A stretch of 64,000 nucleotides of DNA from Nocardioides sp. Root190 (GCF_001428565.1 NZ_LMIA01000001.1:62001-126000), one strand, 5' to 3'. Shown: positions 36,743-45,643, counted from the stretch's first letter. A program made the numbers and translations. Notes: a model not told the origin generated them from the sequence alone.

Positions 36743-36957
36743 CCATCGTGACCGGTCGCACTCGAACCGAAAGGTCTCTGGCGCGCCGCCGATCCTCGGT
36801 GTAGACATGGTCAGGTATCGATCGACCCGCCCGGACCCCGCGAGTCCACGTTCATCACGAACGAACGGACTGGGCCATGGCGAGGGTCAACGAACCACCG
36901 GACGGGAATTCCGCGAGCGAAGGGATCCCTCCGCTCCACCACACCGAGACACACCCG

Positions 36958-37677
36958 ATGGGCGGCGAGTTCCCGCACGCTCGCACGCAACGCTCGGGCG
37001 CGCCGAGTCGCGCGATGCGGATCACCATCATCGGCCACCACACCCTGCTGGCGGACTCGATCGCGGTGACGCTGGAGCGAGAGGGACATCTCGTCGCGAC
37101 GGTCGACTTCTCCCACCCGCAGTCGTCCCTGGCCACGGCTCTCGCCGCCGCGCTCCGCAGCATGGGGCGGTTGGTACTGCTGGAACACGACCTTGGTCAC
37201 ATCGGCAACGGAATGCGCCTGATCGCACCGCTGACCACGGCGGGGGCGACGGTCGTCCTCATCACCGAGTCGCGGAACCAGGTCCATTGGGGCGAAGCCA
37301 TCCAGCAGGGCGCCAAGGACGTCCTCCACAAGTCGCGCTCGCTCAAGGACGTGGTGACCATCGCCCAACGGGTGCGTGACGGCCTGCCGCTGATGTCTCG
37401 CGATGAGCGGGCCACGCTGGTCCACACTGCCGTCACCGATCGAGAAGAAGCACGCACGTTCCGGGCCAGGTTGGATCGCCTCACCGAACCCGAGATGGCG
37501 GTGCTCGGAGCACTGATGAAAGGCGCGTCGGCGCTGGACATCGCGCGAACGCGGCTGACGACCAAGGAGACCGTGCGAAGCCAGATCAAGTCGATCCTCG
37601 CGAAGCTCGAGGTCACCTCACAGCTCGCAGCAGTGGGCGCCGCACATCGGGTCGCCTGGGAGCCACCACTGCGCTGA
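36958..37677 (+). CDS. LuxR-type regulator with non-phosphorylatable receiver
   Basis: A 239-residue paralogue of the regulators at 94-792 and 20750-21436. The receiver fold is kept (ITIIGHHTLLADSIAVTL, VLLEHDLGHIGNG, VVLITESRN, VLHKS). The acidic pair has become Gly26-His27 and the phospho-acceptor position is Glu76. It therefore cannot be phosphorylated normally and may be locked on or gated otherwise. The HTH is intact (LDRLTEPEMAVLGALMKG, TKETVRSQIKSILAKLEV). The start is uncertain (36877, 36958 or 37015); none has a good ribosome site. A weak box-like sequence, CGAACCGAAAGGTCTC, lies near 36764. Confidence 0.82.
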   Translation: MGGEFPHARTQRSGAPSRAMRITIIGHHTLLADSIAVTLEREGHLVATVDFSHPQSSLATALAAALRSMGRLVLLEHDLGHIGNGMRLIAPLTTAGATVVLITESRNQVHWGEAIQQGAKDVLHKSRSLKDVVTIAQRVRDGLPLMSRDERATLVHTAVTDREEARTFRARLDRLTEPEMAVLGALMKGASALDIARTRLTTKETVRSQIKSILAKLEVTSQLAAVGAAHRVAWEPPLR

Positions 37678-37783
37678 CCGTGGACTACCTGTCCGTAGTA
37701 CTGATGGTTCGGCCGGGTCGGCGACGGCGAGCAGCGGTTCACCCTCGCTGACTTGCTCATCGCCGACCTGACCGCCTGAGCCG

Positions 37784-38425
37784 CTACCCGGCGCGGGTCG
37801 CCAGCTCCTCGCGCAGCGCGGCGATCTCCGCCTCGGCGGCGGCCAGGCGCTCGCGCATCGCGGCATGCACCGGCTCGAGCTCGGCAGCGCTGTAGCGCGG
37901 CGTGATGTGCTGCGGGCAGTTCCATTCGAAGGCCTCGACGGCGACGACGATCGCGCGCTCGACGACGGCATCGGAGCTCGGATCAGCGAGCCTCTCCACC
38001 AGCTCCGGCTCGTCGGCGAGTGTCACCACCCGGGCGCGGCCGAAGACCTTCAGGCGCTGCCGGCCGGCGTGGTCCATGGCGATGAGCGAGACCCGGTCGT
38101 CGTGGGCGAGGTTGCCGACGCTGACGTACTGCAGGTTGCCCTTGAAGTCGGCCCAGCCGATCATGTGGTCGTCGAGGACGCGCAGGAAGCCGGGAGGCCC
38201 GCCGCGGTGCTGGACGTAGGGCCACCCGGTCTCGCTCACGGACGCAAGGAAGAAGGCGTCCCGCTCCTCGAGGTAGTCCCGCTCGTGCGGGCCGAGCGGG
38301 TCCGGCCCGGAGCGGTCCGCGATCCCGCGCGCCGCCTTGGCGCCGTAGAAGTCCCGGCTGCCGTGACGCTCCTGGACCTGCTGGACCGTGTCGGTGAACG
38401 CGATCGCGGCGTAGTGCTTGTTCAT
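37784..38425 (-). CDS. Pyridoxamine 5'-phosphate oxidase-fold (flavin/F420-binding-like) protein
   Basis: A 213-residue split-barrel protein. DAFFLASVSETGWPYVQHRGG, in parts, and VSVGNLAHDDRVSLIAMDH are typical of the PPOX family. A C-terminal helix (MRERLAAAEAEIAALREEL) may form a coiled coil. It probably binds a flavin or deazaflavin and reduces a small molecule; the substrate is unknown. The start at 38425 has AGGAG upstream and overlaps the CGNR regulator stop by one base, so the two form an operon and the regulator probably controls it. Confidence 0.85.
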   Translation of the reverse strand: MNKHYAAIAFTDTVQQVQERHGSRDFYGAKAARGIADRSGPDPLGPHERDYLEERDAFFLASVSETGWPYVQHRGGPPGFLRVLDDHMIGWADFKGNLQYVSVGNLAHDDRVSLIAMDHAGRQRLKVFGRARVVTLADEPELVERLADPSSDAVVERAIVVAVEAFEWNCPQHITPRYSAAELEPVHAAMRERLAAAEAEIAALREELATRAG

Positions 38426-39027
38426 CACAGCTCCTGTCGTTGGCGGCGGGCATGGCGGGCGACTCGTGCGCGGTTGCCGCAGACGGCCGACGAGCACCAC
38501 TGCCGCTTGGCGTGGGTGGCGACGAACAGCAGGCTGCAGGCGTCGGACGCGCAGACCCGGAGCCGGTCCGCCGACGACCCCGTCACGACGTCGATCGCCG
38601 ACCGGGCGACGGCGCCGACGGTGAGCGCCACCGAGTCCTGCGTCCCCCACGACGTACGAAGCCCGGCGCCCGCGGTGACGATCGCGAGCTGCGGGGCAGA
38701 CGGCGCGTCGGCGGCTGCGGCATTGACCGCTGACACCGCGGAACGGTCGAAGGGGAGGTTGTCGAGGTGGCTCAGCAGAACCGAGCGGACGGCGCTGCGC
38801 AGGTCGGCGGTCTGCCCCGGCGAGGGCGCCGTGGCACCGGGGGGCAGCCGGTGCGCCTGCAGCGCCCAGAACGCGGCGTGCCGTTCGTCGTCGACGAGCA
38901 GCTCCACCGCCGGGTCCGTCGCCACGGTCACCGTGTTGGCCAGGTCGACGGCGAGCGGCTCGCCGGCGAGGAGCAGGCCCGCGGCAGCGACGTCGTCGTG
39001 GGCGAAGGGGGCCGCGGGGCTGCGCAT
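38425..39027 (-). CDS. CGNR zinc-finger transcription regulator
   Basis: A 200-residue regulator of the stress-induced ABATE/CGNR family. The N-terminal part (GEPLAVDLANTV) is the ABATE domain, believed to bind a ligand. The C-terminal zinc finger has CASDACSLLFVATH and the namesake CGNRARVARH, with the Cys pairs needed for zinc. It starts at ATG 39027, about 77 bases from the divergent monooxygenase gene at 39105. An A/T-rich stretch (TAATGCTTTCTAATCAACT) in between is likely the divergent promoter and operator. Confidence 0.9.
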   Translation of the reverse strand: MRSPAAPFAHDDVAAAGLLLAGEPLAVDLANTVTVATDPAVELLVDDERHAAFWALQAHRLPPGATAPSPGQTADLRSAVRSVLLSHLDNLPFDRSAVSAVNAAAADAPSAPQLAIVTAGAGLRTSWGTQDSVALTVGAVARSAIDVVTGSSADRLRVCASDACSLLFVATHAKRQWCSSAVCGNRARVARHARRQRQEL

Positions 39028-39104
39028 GACTCGAGCATAGGTGCCTAATGCTTTCTAATCAACTTATTCATTAGCAGGTCTGGCGCGACCAGTAGGGTCG
39101 CCCC

Positions 39105-39392
39105 ATGACGATCAACGTTGTCGCGACCATCCCGCTCGACCCCGCCCGCGCAGCCGAGGCCGGGCCCGCTCTCGCCGAGCTGGCCGCCGCCTCCGCCGAG
39201 GACGAGGGGTGCCTGCGCTACGACGTGTACCCGTCCGCGTCCGTGCCCGGCACCTACGTGACGATCGAGGAGTGGCGTGCCCAGGAGGACCTGGACGCCC
39301 ACATGAGCCAGCCCCACGTGGCCAAGGCCTTCGAGGTCGCCGGCCCGCTGCTGGCCGGCGAGGTCGTCATCCACGTTCTCGGCGCTCTCTGA
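39105..39392 (+). CDS. Antibiotic biosynthesis monooxygenase-fold protein
   Basis: A 95-residue ferredoxin-like-fold protein of the ABM family: INVVATIPLDPARAAEAGPAL, in parts, then EEWRAQEDLDAHMSQPHV. Relatives include YgiN-like quinol monooxygenases that act without metal or cofactor. It is divergent from the CGNR regulator and lies 53 bases ahead of an alpha/beta hydrolase gene, possibly the same unit. The substrate is unknown. Confidence 0.88.
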   Translation: MTINVVATIPLDPARAAEAGPALAELAAASAEDEGCLRYDVYPSASVPGTYVTIEEWRAQEDLDAHMSQPHVAKAFEVAGPLLAGEVVIHVLGAL

Positions 39393-39445
39393 GCTCTTCC
39401 CCTCCGCAGACCCATCCGGGCGGAGGCGGGGAACGAATCACCGGC

Positions 39446-40285
39446 GTGCGCCCCTCCGACCGGCTCCGCGCCGCCACCCTGCACGCCAGCGCCCGCTTCA
39501 CGGTGCGCTACGGCCGGGAGCTGCGCTTCGCAGGCCGAGACCTGCCCCGGCCCACGCGCCGCCGCTACGCGACCCGCCACGGCCGGGTCTCGACCCTGGA
39601 GTACGGCGATCCAGGGACGCCCGCGCTCGTGCACTTCCATGGCGGCGCCTGGCTGATGCGCTACCCCCAGATGGACGACTGGTGGTGTCGCTACCTGGCC
39701 GCGGAGGCGGGGGTGCGGGTGGTCAACGTCGACTTCCGCGCCGGCCCCTTCGTCGCCTATCCCGTCGCCCAGCACCAGTGCCACGACGTCGCCGCGGCCG
39801 TGGCCGAGCAGGGCGCACCGGTGGCCGTCGGCGGATTCTCCAGCGGCGGCGGACTCGCCGCGTCCGTGGCGCTGCAGGCACGCGATCTCGGCTCCTTCAC
39901 CCCACGACTCCAGGTGCTCGGCGTACCCGCCCTCGACCTCGCCTCCGACCTGCCACCGGGCCCCGGAATGATCTCCGCGTCGCTGCGGGGACTGGTACGC
40001 CGGGTCTACTTCCCTGACCCCGCCAGCCGGCACGAGCCCTACGCCTCCCCCGTGCTCGCCGAGGACCTGACCGGCCTGCCGCCGGCGATCGTGCTCACCG
40101 CGGAGCGCGACACGTTGCGACGCGACGGCGACCGGTACGCCGAGCGTCTGCGTGACGCCGGCGTCGAGGTTATCCACGACGTCACGCCTGGAGTCGACCA
40201 CTACTTCCTCACCGAGGACCCGGACCGGGCTCGTCGGACGATGGCGATGGTCGCGGCGCAGGTGCGAGAGCGGCTGTCCGGGTGA
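39446..40285 (+). CDS. Alpha/beta hydrolase (hormone-sensitive-lipase family)
   Basis: A 279-residue esterase or lipase. The oxyanion motif is HFHGGAW, the nucleophile elbow GGFSSGGGLAAS, the acid in TAERDTLRRDGD and the catalytic His in GVDHYF, the order used by the HSL family. The GTG start at 39446 has GGAGGCGGGGAA upstream with long spacing; longer in-frame readings overlap the preceding gene. It likely hydrolyses small acyl esters. The substrate is not predictable. Confidence 0.88.
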   Translation: MRPSDRLRAATLHASARFTVRYGRELRFAGRDLPRPTRRRYATRHGRVSTLEYGDPGTPALVHFHGGAWLMRYPQMDDWWCRYLAAEAGVRVVNVDFRAGPFVAYPVAQHQCHDVAAAVAEQGAPVAVGGFSSGGGLAASVALQARDLGSFTPRLQVLGVPALDLASDLPPGPGMISASLRGLVRRVYFPDPASRHEPYASPVLAEDLTGLPPAIVLTAERDTLRRDGDRYAERLRDAGVEVIHDVTPGVDHYFLTEDPDRARRTMAMVAAQVRERLSG

Positions 40286-40303
40286 GGGTTCCCAACCGGC
40301 GCG

Positions 40304-40479
40304 TCAGTCGCGCTGCGGTGGTGCAGATCCGTCGGACTCGGCCGCCTGCGCCCGGCGCGCCTCTACGTCTGCCAGGTGATCGATCGGCTGATCTCGTCGT
40401 ACTGGTGAATGAGGAAGTTCCAGTTGGCCACCGCGAGTGGCCAGTCCACGCCGTCAGGCGCCAGAACGCCCAAAGCGTT
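40304..40479 (-). pseudogene. Possible degraded HepT/HEPN-like gene remnant
   Basis: On the minus strand, one frame reads WPLAVANWNFLIHQYDEIS and stops at 40363. A neighbouring frame continues with HLADVEARRAQAAESDG to a stop at 40304. WNFLIHQYDEI resembles the HEPN-type RNxxxH segment of HepT toxins, with the Arg replaced by Trp. Both the frame change and the missing start suggest a decayed fragment in this 228-base gap. The similarity is from memory and is weak. Confidence 0.25.
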
Positions 40480-40513
40480 CTACCCGTCCGAACCGGATAC
40501 CCCTGTACCCATC

Positions 40514-43156
40514 TCATGTCACCGACAGCGGGCGAAGCTGTCGAGCCTCGCCTCCCGCGAGAGCGCTGTGGAAACGCGCCTTCACGTCGACGAGATGGAC
40601 ACCGTCGGGAGTCACGATCACCGGATTGAGGTCGAGCTCCACCAACTCCGGCACGTCGATCGCGAGCTGCCCGATCCGCGTGACGGTTTCGGCCAGGTCC
40701 TCGGTCGCCAACGGGGCCGCACCCCGGAACCCGTCGAGCAGGGGCCATGTCGTCATGCTCCTCAGCGCCCGCATCACCTCGTCCGCGCTGAAGGGGGGAA
40801 CGAGGAGCACTCGGTCGGTCGCCAGCTCGGTCGTGATCCCGCCGGGCGCGATCATCACCAGTGGGCCGAGCGAGGGGTCGCGCACGAGCCCGAGGGCGAC
40901 CTCGGTGCCGCGGACCATCGGCTGCACGACGACCCGGCCCGCGGCGCCCTCGGCGGCGAAGCGAGCGACCGCGTCGGCGACCTGGGAGCCGCTGACAAGG
41001 CCCGTCGCGACCAACCGCCGCTCGGTCCGGTGCACGACGTCGGCTGACACGACCTTGACCGCGACTGGGAAGCCCAGGCCGGCAGCGGCACGCGGAGCAT
41101 CCTCACCACCGACGACCACGCCGATCAGGCCCAACCCGTATCGCTGGAGCAGCGAGGACGCCTGCTCAGGTGACGCCCACCCGTCGGCGGTGCCGGCCTC
41201 CACCAACGAGCGCGCATCCGCCCGGGCGCTGAGGGCGCGCCGGGCGTCGGGGGCAGGAGCGAGACCCACCGGCACACGCCGCCACTGGACGTAGCGGGCA
41301 ACTCTGCCCAAGGCGTCCACGGCAGCCCTCGCGGAGGGCATCGTCGTGACGCCGGGAGGCGCAGCAGCACTGCCGCCCACGAGCACGACGAGGAGTGGAC
41401 GGTCGGCGTGCCGCGCACGGACGTCGGACAGCACCGCATGCGCTGCGTCGACATCGTTGGTGTCGGTCGCCACCAGCACGACCACGACCGAGTCGACCTC
41501 TCCTGAGGAGAGGACCCTCTCAACCACCGCACCGAGCTGCTCGGCGTCAGCGCCCGCTCCGACGTCGACCGGATTGGTCGCGCCCGAAGTGTTCGCCACC
41601 ACTATCTGGACCTGTGACTGCAGCTGTGGGGACAGCTCGGTCACGACCAGGCCAGCCTCTTCGGCGGCGTCCGCGGCCAGGATGCCGAGCCCGCCGGCGT
41701 TGCTGATGACGGCGAGCCGCGGACCTGCGGGCAGCGGCTCACTGGTCAGGACGGTCACCGTCTCGGCCAGGCTCTCGGCGTCATGGCAGTCGATGACCCC
41801 CGACTGCGCGAACAGGGCCCGGACGCCGGCATCGGGCGAGGCCGCCGCGGCCGTGTGGGACTGACCAGCGCGTCGACCGCTCGTCGACCGGCCACCGACC
41901 ACCGCAACAAGGGGCTTGCGTTCCGCGAAGGCGCGGGCGAAGCGCGCGAATTTCCGGGCATTCCCGAAGGACTCCAGGTAGAGCGCCGCGCAGGTGACGT
42001 CCGGGTCGTCGTACCACGCAGCGAGCAGGTCGTTGCCCGAGACGTCGACCTTGTTGCCCAAGGAGACGAACGAGCGAACGCCCACCTCCGCCTTGGCGAG
42101 GAGCTCCATCAACGCGATGCCGACTCCGCCGGACTGGCTTGCGACCGCAAGGCCCCCGGACGGGATCGCGCCGAGCCCGAAGGTCGCGTTCAACCGGACA
42201 TCCGGGTCGTTGCAGAGCACGCCCAGGCAGTTGGGCCCGACGAGACGGACGCCGCGGCGCCGGGCCAACGCGCCGAGCTCTGCCTGCAGCCGCGTGCCCT
42301 CCTCGCCCATCTCTCCGAAGCCCGAAGCGATCACCACCGCCGCGCCGACGCCGTGAGCGGTGGCGTCGTCCAGCGCGTGCAGCACACCGGACGCCGGCAC
42401 AGCGATGACAGCCAGGTCGCAGAGCGGCGCACCAGCCAGGGAGGCTCGCGTCGGCACCCCACCGACAGGTTCACCTCTGGGATGAACCACCACGAGCGAC
42501 CCGGCGAATCCGCCTCGCACGATGGCGGCCAGGATCGCTGCTCCCAGTCCCGATCCGTCGCGCCGTACGCCGTACAGCGCAACCGATCGTGGCGTCAGCA
42601 AGGGCCGCAAGGATCGTGCCTCGGAGGAGAACTCGCGACGGTCAGCAGCCGTCTGCGCCACCGCCGTGACGGTGATGTCCAGCCGCAGCTCGACCTCGCC
42701 GCCGTCGCGGTGCGTGGTGGTGTGGAACCCCGCGTCGGCGAAGACCTCGAGCATGCGCGCGTTCTCGGCAAGGACGAGTGCGGTGAATCGGTGGATCCCA
42801 CGGTCCCGTGCCGCGGCGGCGAGATGCTCCAGCAGCAGGGTGCCGAGCCCATGGCCGCGCAGCTCGTCATCGACGAGGAACGCAACCTCGGCGGAAGTGC
42901 CGTCGACGGGTTCTGCCGTCGCCAGGCCGATGGCCCGATCTCCCGACCAGGCGACGCGTGCGATGGTGCTCGATGAGGAGAGGACGTGCTCCACGTAGGC
43001 ATGGGCGGGCACGCTGCCTCCGGTGAAGAACCGGAGCCAGAGCGAGGTCCGCGACGCCCGCTGGTGAAGGTCGTCCAGCGCGGCGCCGTCCCCGGGCCGG
43101 ATCGTACGGATGGTGGCCACGGCGCCGTCCGCGAGGAGCACGTCGGCAGTCGTCAT
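40514..43156 (-). CDS. GNAT acetyltransferase fused to acetate-CoA ligase (ADP-forming)-like protein
   Basis: An 880-residue fusion. Residues about 15-160 are a GNAT acetyltransferase (AFLVDDELRGHGLGTLL is the CoA-binding segment). Then come a CoA-binding Rossmann domain (SVALYGVRRDGSGLGAAI), a ligase domain with GQSHTAAAASP, whose His is the phospho-His site in the ADP-forming family, and an ATP-grasp tail with APGGITTELATD. In the tail the usual HKSDVGGV region reads HRTERRLVATGL, so ligase activity may be lost, leaving a CoA sensor for lysine acetylation as in Pat. It is coupled to the PPOX gene upstream and is probably driven by the box at 43730. Confidence 0.88.
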   Translation of the reverse strand: MTTADVLLADGAVATIRTIRPGDGAALDDLHQRASRTSLWLRFFTGGSVPAHAYVEHVLSSSSTIARVAWSGDRAIGLATAEPVDGTSAEVAFLVDDELRGHGLGTLLLEHLAAAARDRGIHRFTALVLAENARMLEVFADAGFHTTTHRDGGEVELRLDITVTAVAQTAADRREFSSEARSLRPLLTPRSVALYGVRRDGSGLGAAILAAIVRGGFAGSLVVVHPRGEPVGGVPTRASLAGAPLCDLAVIAVPASGVLHALDDATAHGVGAAVVIASGFGEMGEEGTRLQAELGALARRRGVRLVGPNCLGVLCNDPDVRLNATFGLGAIPSGGLAVASQSGGVGIALMELLAKAEVGVRSFVSLGNKVDVSGNDLLAAWYDDPDVTCAALYLESFGNARKFARFARAFAERKPLVAVVGGRSTSGRRAGQSHTAAAASPDAGVRALFAQSGVIDCHDAESLAETVTVLTSEPLPAGPRLAVISNAGGLGILAADAAEEAGLVVTELSPQLQSQVQIVVANTSGATNPVDVGAGADAEQLGAVVERVLSSGEVDSVVVVLVATDTNDVDAAHAVLSDVRARHADRPLLVVLVGGSAAAPPGVTTMPSARAAVDALGRVARYVQWRRVPVGLAPAPDARRALSARADARSLVEAGTADGWASPEQASSLLQRYGLGLIGVVVGGEDAPRAAAGLGFPVAVKVVSADVVHRTERRLVATGLVSGSQVADAVARFAAEGAAGRVVVQPMVRGTEVALGLVRDPSLGPLVMIAPGGITTELATDRVLLVPPFSADEVMRALRSMTTWPLLDGFRGAAPLATEDLAETVTRIGQLAIDVPELVELDLNPVIVTPDGVHLVDVKARFHSALAGGEARQLRPLSVT

Positions 43157-43620
43157 CACCACACCCTCCGCACGGGCAGCTCGTCGGTGCAGCTCCAGCC
43201 GGTGCCGATCCGACGACCTGTGATCTCGTCCCACCGGAGACGGAACCAGGTCGCGTCCTGGATGCGTGCCCAGCGCGGTGGGCCGGGCGTGTGCCTCTCC
43301 GCCTCGGTGAGCTCCTCCGGGGTCACCCGCTCGCCGGTCCCCCGCGCCACCACCGACCAACCATGGTGGCGCTCGTGATTGACGTGATCGACCTCGAGGA
43401 GCACGCGCGCCCCGTCGGCACACCGGTCGATCAGGGAGCCGGGAGCCGTCCGCACCAGGACCGAACCTTCGACAGTCACGTAGTTGACCGGCAGCACTTC
43501 GATCCGGTCCGCGCCGACGTCGAGGACCAGTCGGCCGAACACCCCGGCGCGGAGCAGGGTCAGGCACTCCTCCTGGTCGAGGTCGGCGACGGCGCTCACG
43601 AGCCGCACCCGCCGCGCCAC
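43156..43620 (-). CDS. Pyridoxamine 5'-phosphate oxidase-fold protein
   Basis: A 154-residue split-barrel protein with EECLTLLRAGVFGRLVLDV at the N-terminus, VLPVNYVTVEGSVLVRT, and HHGWSVVARGTGE. It resembles the protein at 45644-46051; both have the GWSVxARG strand. Members of this kind occur in DosR regulons of actinobacteria and may bind flavin or haem. The GTG start at 43620 is the first in frame. Its stop overlaps the acetyltransferase start by one base. A DosR-like box lies about 115 bases upstream. Confidence 0.85.
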   Translation of the reverse strand: MARRVRLVSAVADLDQEECLTLLRAGVFGRLVLDVGADRIEVLPVNYVTVEGSVLVRTAPGSLIDRCADGARVLLEVDHVNHERHHGWSVVARGTGERVTPEELTEAERHTPGPPRWARIQDATWFRLRWDEITGRRIGTGWSCTDELPVRRVW

Positions 43621-43690
43621 GGTCCTGGTCCGCTGTCAGGCATCGCCGAGGGGGCGGGGACGCCAGGTGCATGAGCAGAGGAGTTCGCGG

Positions 43691-43706
43691 TCACCTCTCG
43701 ATCATC
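43691..43706 (-). promoter_or_regulatory. Conserved promoter-downstream element
   Basis: The minus strand reads GATGATCGAGAGGTGA, 23 bases after the box at 43730-43743. The arcA promoter has GACGATCGAGAGGTGA (59964-59979), 24 bases after its own box: 15 of 16 bases identical. GAYGAT may be the -10 element and the rest part of the leader. Confidence 0.45.
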
Positions 43707-43729
43707 GACGGCCGGCACGCTCGACCACA

Positions 43730-43743
43730 GGGTCGAAGGTCCC
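43730..43743 (-). promoter_or_regulatory. DosR-like box upstream of the PPOX/acetyltransferase operon
   Basis: GGGTCGAAGGTCCC. It fits the consensus GGGYCSAARGTCCC derived from six sites in this window and lies in the gap between the sensor kinase end (43765) and the PPOX start (43620). Confidence 0.65.
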
Positions 43744-43764
43744 CCGCTCCGGAGACCGACGTCC

Positions 43765-45495
43765 TCAGCTCCGGGGAACGGACCAGACGATGGTGGTGCC
43801 CTCACCCTGCTGGGTCCTGATGGTCAGCGACCCGCCGCGTCGCTCGGCTCGCGTCCTGATGTTCGCCAGCCCGCTCTCCGCGCCCTCACCGGTGATCCCG
43901 CGACCATCGTCGCGCACGGTCAGGACGATGACCTCCCCTGCCTCGAGGACCACCTCGATGGCGGTGGCCTCGGCGTGGCGGCTGGCGTTGGACAGCCCCT
44001 CGGCGAGGACAGCGAGCAGGTCCGGTGCCAGTCCCGGGTCCACCAAGGTCCGCACCGGTCCCTCGAAACGTAGGACCGGCCGGAACTTGAGCGTCGCCGC
44101 CGCGCGCTCGACGAGACGCGTCACCTCGGCCTGGACGTCACCGGCGGTCTCGAGCGAGCTCAGTCCGAAGATGGCGCGCCGGATGTCCTTGATCGTCGCG
44201 TCGAGGTCATCGACCGCCTGGTCGAGACGGGCAACGACCTCGGGTCGGTCCACCATGCGCGTCGCTCCCTGGAGGCCGAGGCCGACGGCGAAGAGCCGTT
44301 GGATGACGAGGTCGTGCAGGTCGCGACCGATCCGGTCACGGTCCTCGAAGACGGCAAGCCTGCGCTGGTCCTCCCTTGCCTCGGTGAGCTGCATGGCGAG
44401 GGATGCCTGCTCGGCGTACGACGCCACGAGCTGCGCGTCCAACGTGTAGTAGCGGTCCTCGTTGTCGCTGGTCCAGGCCAGCGACAACGTTCCCCTGGAG
44501 TGCCCCGTGGGCGTGAACGGCACCGCGAGCACGGGTCCGATCTCGGCGAGGCCCGGGGCCGCGTCGACGACCGTCCGGGAACCGTGAAGGTCCTCCACCG
44601 CACATGGCTCGCCCTTCTCGAGCGCGCCGCGGGATGCATCGTCGGAGGTCAGCGCCTCAACCGTGTCCTCGGTCCAGGGCCGACCCGCGAGGGCGACGAC
44701 CTGCAGGTCGTCGGCATCGGGTTCACCGACGAGGATCCACGCCGCGTCGGCAGAGCACACGCGTCGCGCTCCTTCGGCGACAGCGGCATAGGACTCCTGC
44801 GTCGACTTGTGCGTCCCCAGAGCCGAGCCGATCTCAGCAGAGGCTCGGGCCCAGGCCTCGCGGGCCGTCGTCTCTTCGTACAGTCGCGCGTTCTCGATGG
44901 CCACACCAGCCGCGGCCGCGAGGGCCACGACCACTTCCTCGTCCTCGACCGTGAAATCTCCACCACCGACCTTCTCGGTCAGGTAGAGGTTGCCGAAGAC
45001 ACGATCCCTGATCCTGACCGGAACGCCCAGGAACGAGCTCATCGGCGGATGATTGGCGGGGAATCCGTACGAGGCGGCATGCTCGGCGATGTCGTGCAGA
45101 CGAAGCGGCTCGGGACGGTCGATGATCAGCCCCAGCAGGCCGTGGCCCGTTGGCAGGTCACCGATCTCAGCCGCGATGTCGTCCGAGATGCCATGGTGGA
45201 CGAAGGTCCGCAGACGACGTCGCCTGCCCGCGCTGAGCACGCCGAGTGCCGCGTACTCCGCATCGACCAGGCGACTCGCGATCGCGACGATCCGAGCGAG
45301 CACGCCGTCGAGGCTGAGGTCGGCCGAGATGGTGACCACGGCATCCAGGAGGAGCTGCAGCCGCGCCTGCTGGTCCAGCGCCCCGTGCATCCGGTCCAGG
45401 ACCGCATGGACCAGGTCCTCGAACTCGACGCCGTCGAGACCAGGTGTTCGAGTGCGGATCACGTGATCGTCGTCGGCTGCGCCCATTGCGCTCAC
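43765..45495 (-). CDS. DosS/DevS-like GAF sensor histidine kinase
   Basis: A 576-residue soluble kinase. Two GAF domains (about residues 45-195 and 215-375) precede a HisKA_3 segment (DRDRIGRDLHDLVIQRLFAVG, in parts; RDLHD holds the phospho-His) and a HATPase (GLSNASRHAEAT, VRDDGRGI, SGLANIRTRAERRGGS). GAF-A has NHPPMSSFLGVPV with His149 and Tyr171, the same spacing as the haem-ligand His and distal Tyr of mycobacterial DosS (numbering recalled from memory). It is therefore likely a haem sensor of O2, NO or CO, or of redox. GTG 45495 is preferred because GGGGAG is 6 bases upstream. A DosR-like box is centred near -41 of its predicted promoter, so it is probably autoregulated. Confidence 0.9.
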   Translation of the reverse strand: MSAMGAADDDHVIRTRTPGLDGVEFEDLVHAVLDRMHGALDQQARLQLLLDAVVTISADLSLDGVLARIVAIASRLVDAEYAALGVLSAGRRRRLRTFVHHGISDDIAAEIGDLPTGHGLLGLIIDRPEPLRLHDIAEHAASYGFPANHPPMSSFLGVPVRIRDRVFGNLYLTEKVGGGDFTVEDEEVVVALAAAAGVAIENARLYEETTAREAWARASAEIGSALGTHKSTQESYAAVAEGARRVCSADAAWILVGEPDADDLQVVALAGRPWTEDTVEALTSDDASRGALEKGEPCAVEDLHGSRTVVDAAPGLAEIGPVLAVPFTPTGHSRGTLSLAWTSDNEDRYYTLDAQLVASYAEQASLAMQLTEAREDQRRLAVFEDRDRIGRDLHDLVIQRLFAVGLGLQGATRMVDRPEVVARLDQAVDDLDATIKDIRRAIFGLSSLETAGDVQAEVTRLVERAAATLKFRPVLRFEGPVRTLVDPGLAPDLLAVLAEGLSNASRHAEATAIEVVLEAGEVIVLTVRDDGRGITGEGAESGLANIRTRAERRGGSLTIRTQQGEGTTIVWSVPRS

Positions 45496-45517
45496 GCCCC
45501 TCTCCCCAACGTGCTGA

Positions 45518-45558
45518 ACGCTAACAGTCGAGCGCAGTCCAGAGGGGCCGAAAGGCCC
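45518..45558 (-). promoter_or_regulatory. DosR-like box and -10 element of the sensor kinase gene
   Basis: The box is GGGCCGAAAGGCCC-type at 45545-45558, a near-perfect palindrome in the divergent region between the kinase and the PPOX gene at 45644. On the minus strand TAGCGT (45518-45523) lies 21 bases after the box, placing the box centre at about -41, a normal activator position. Confidence 0.65.
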
Positions 45559-45643
45559 GCTCGACGAGGACCGCTCGACCCTGCAGCGACAGCTCCAGGG
45601 TGACCAGACTGGACTCGTTGCCCAACCAAGGAGGCGGAGTCCC

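Noticed and set aside
37705-37779. Short plus-strand stretch ending in RFTLADLLIADLTA and a stop
   Set aside because: It looks like the end of a coding region, but only 24 codons are open and no start or family could be found, so it is not reported as a gene.
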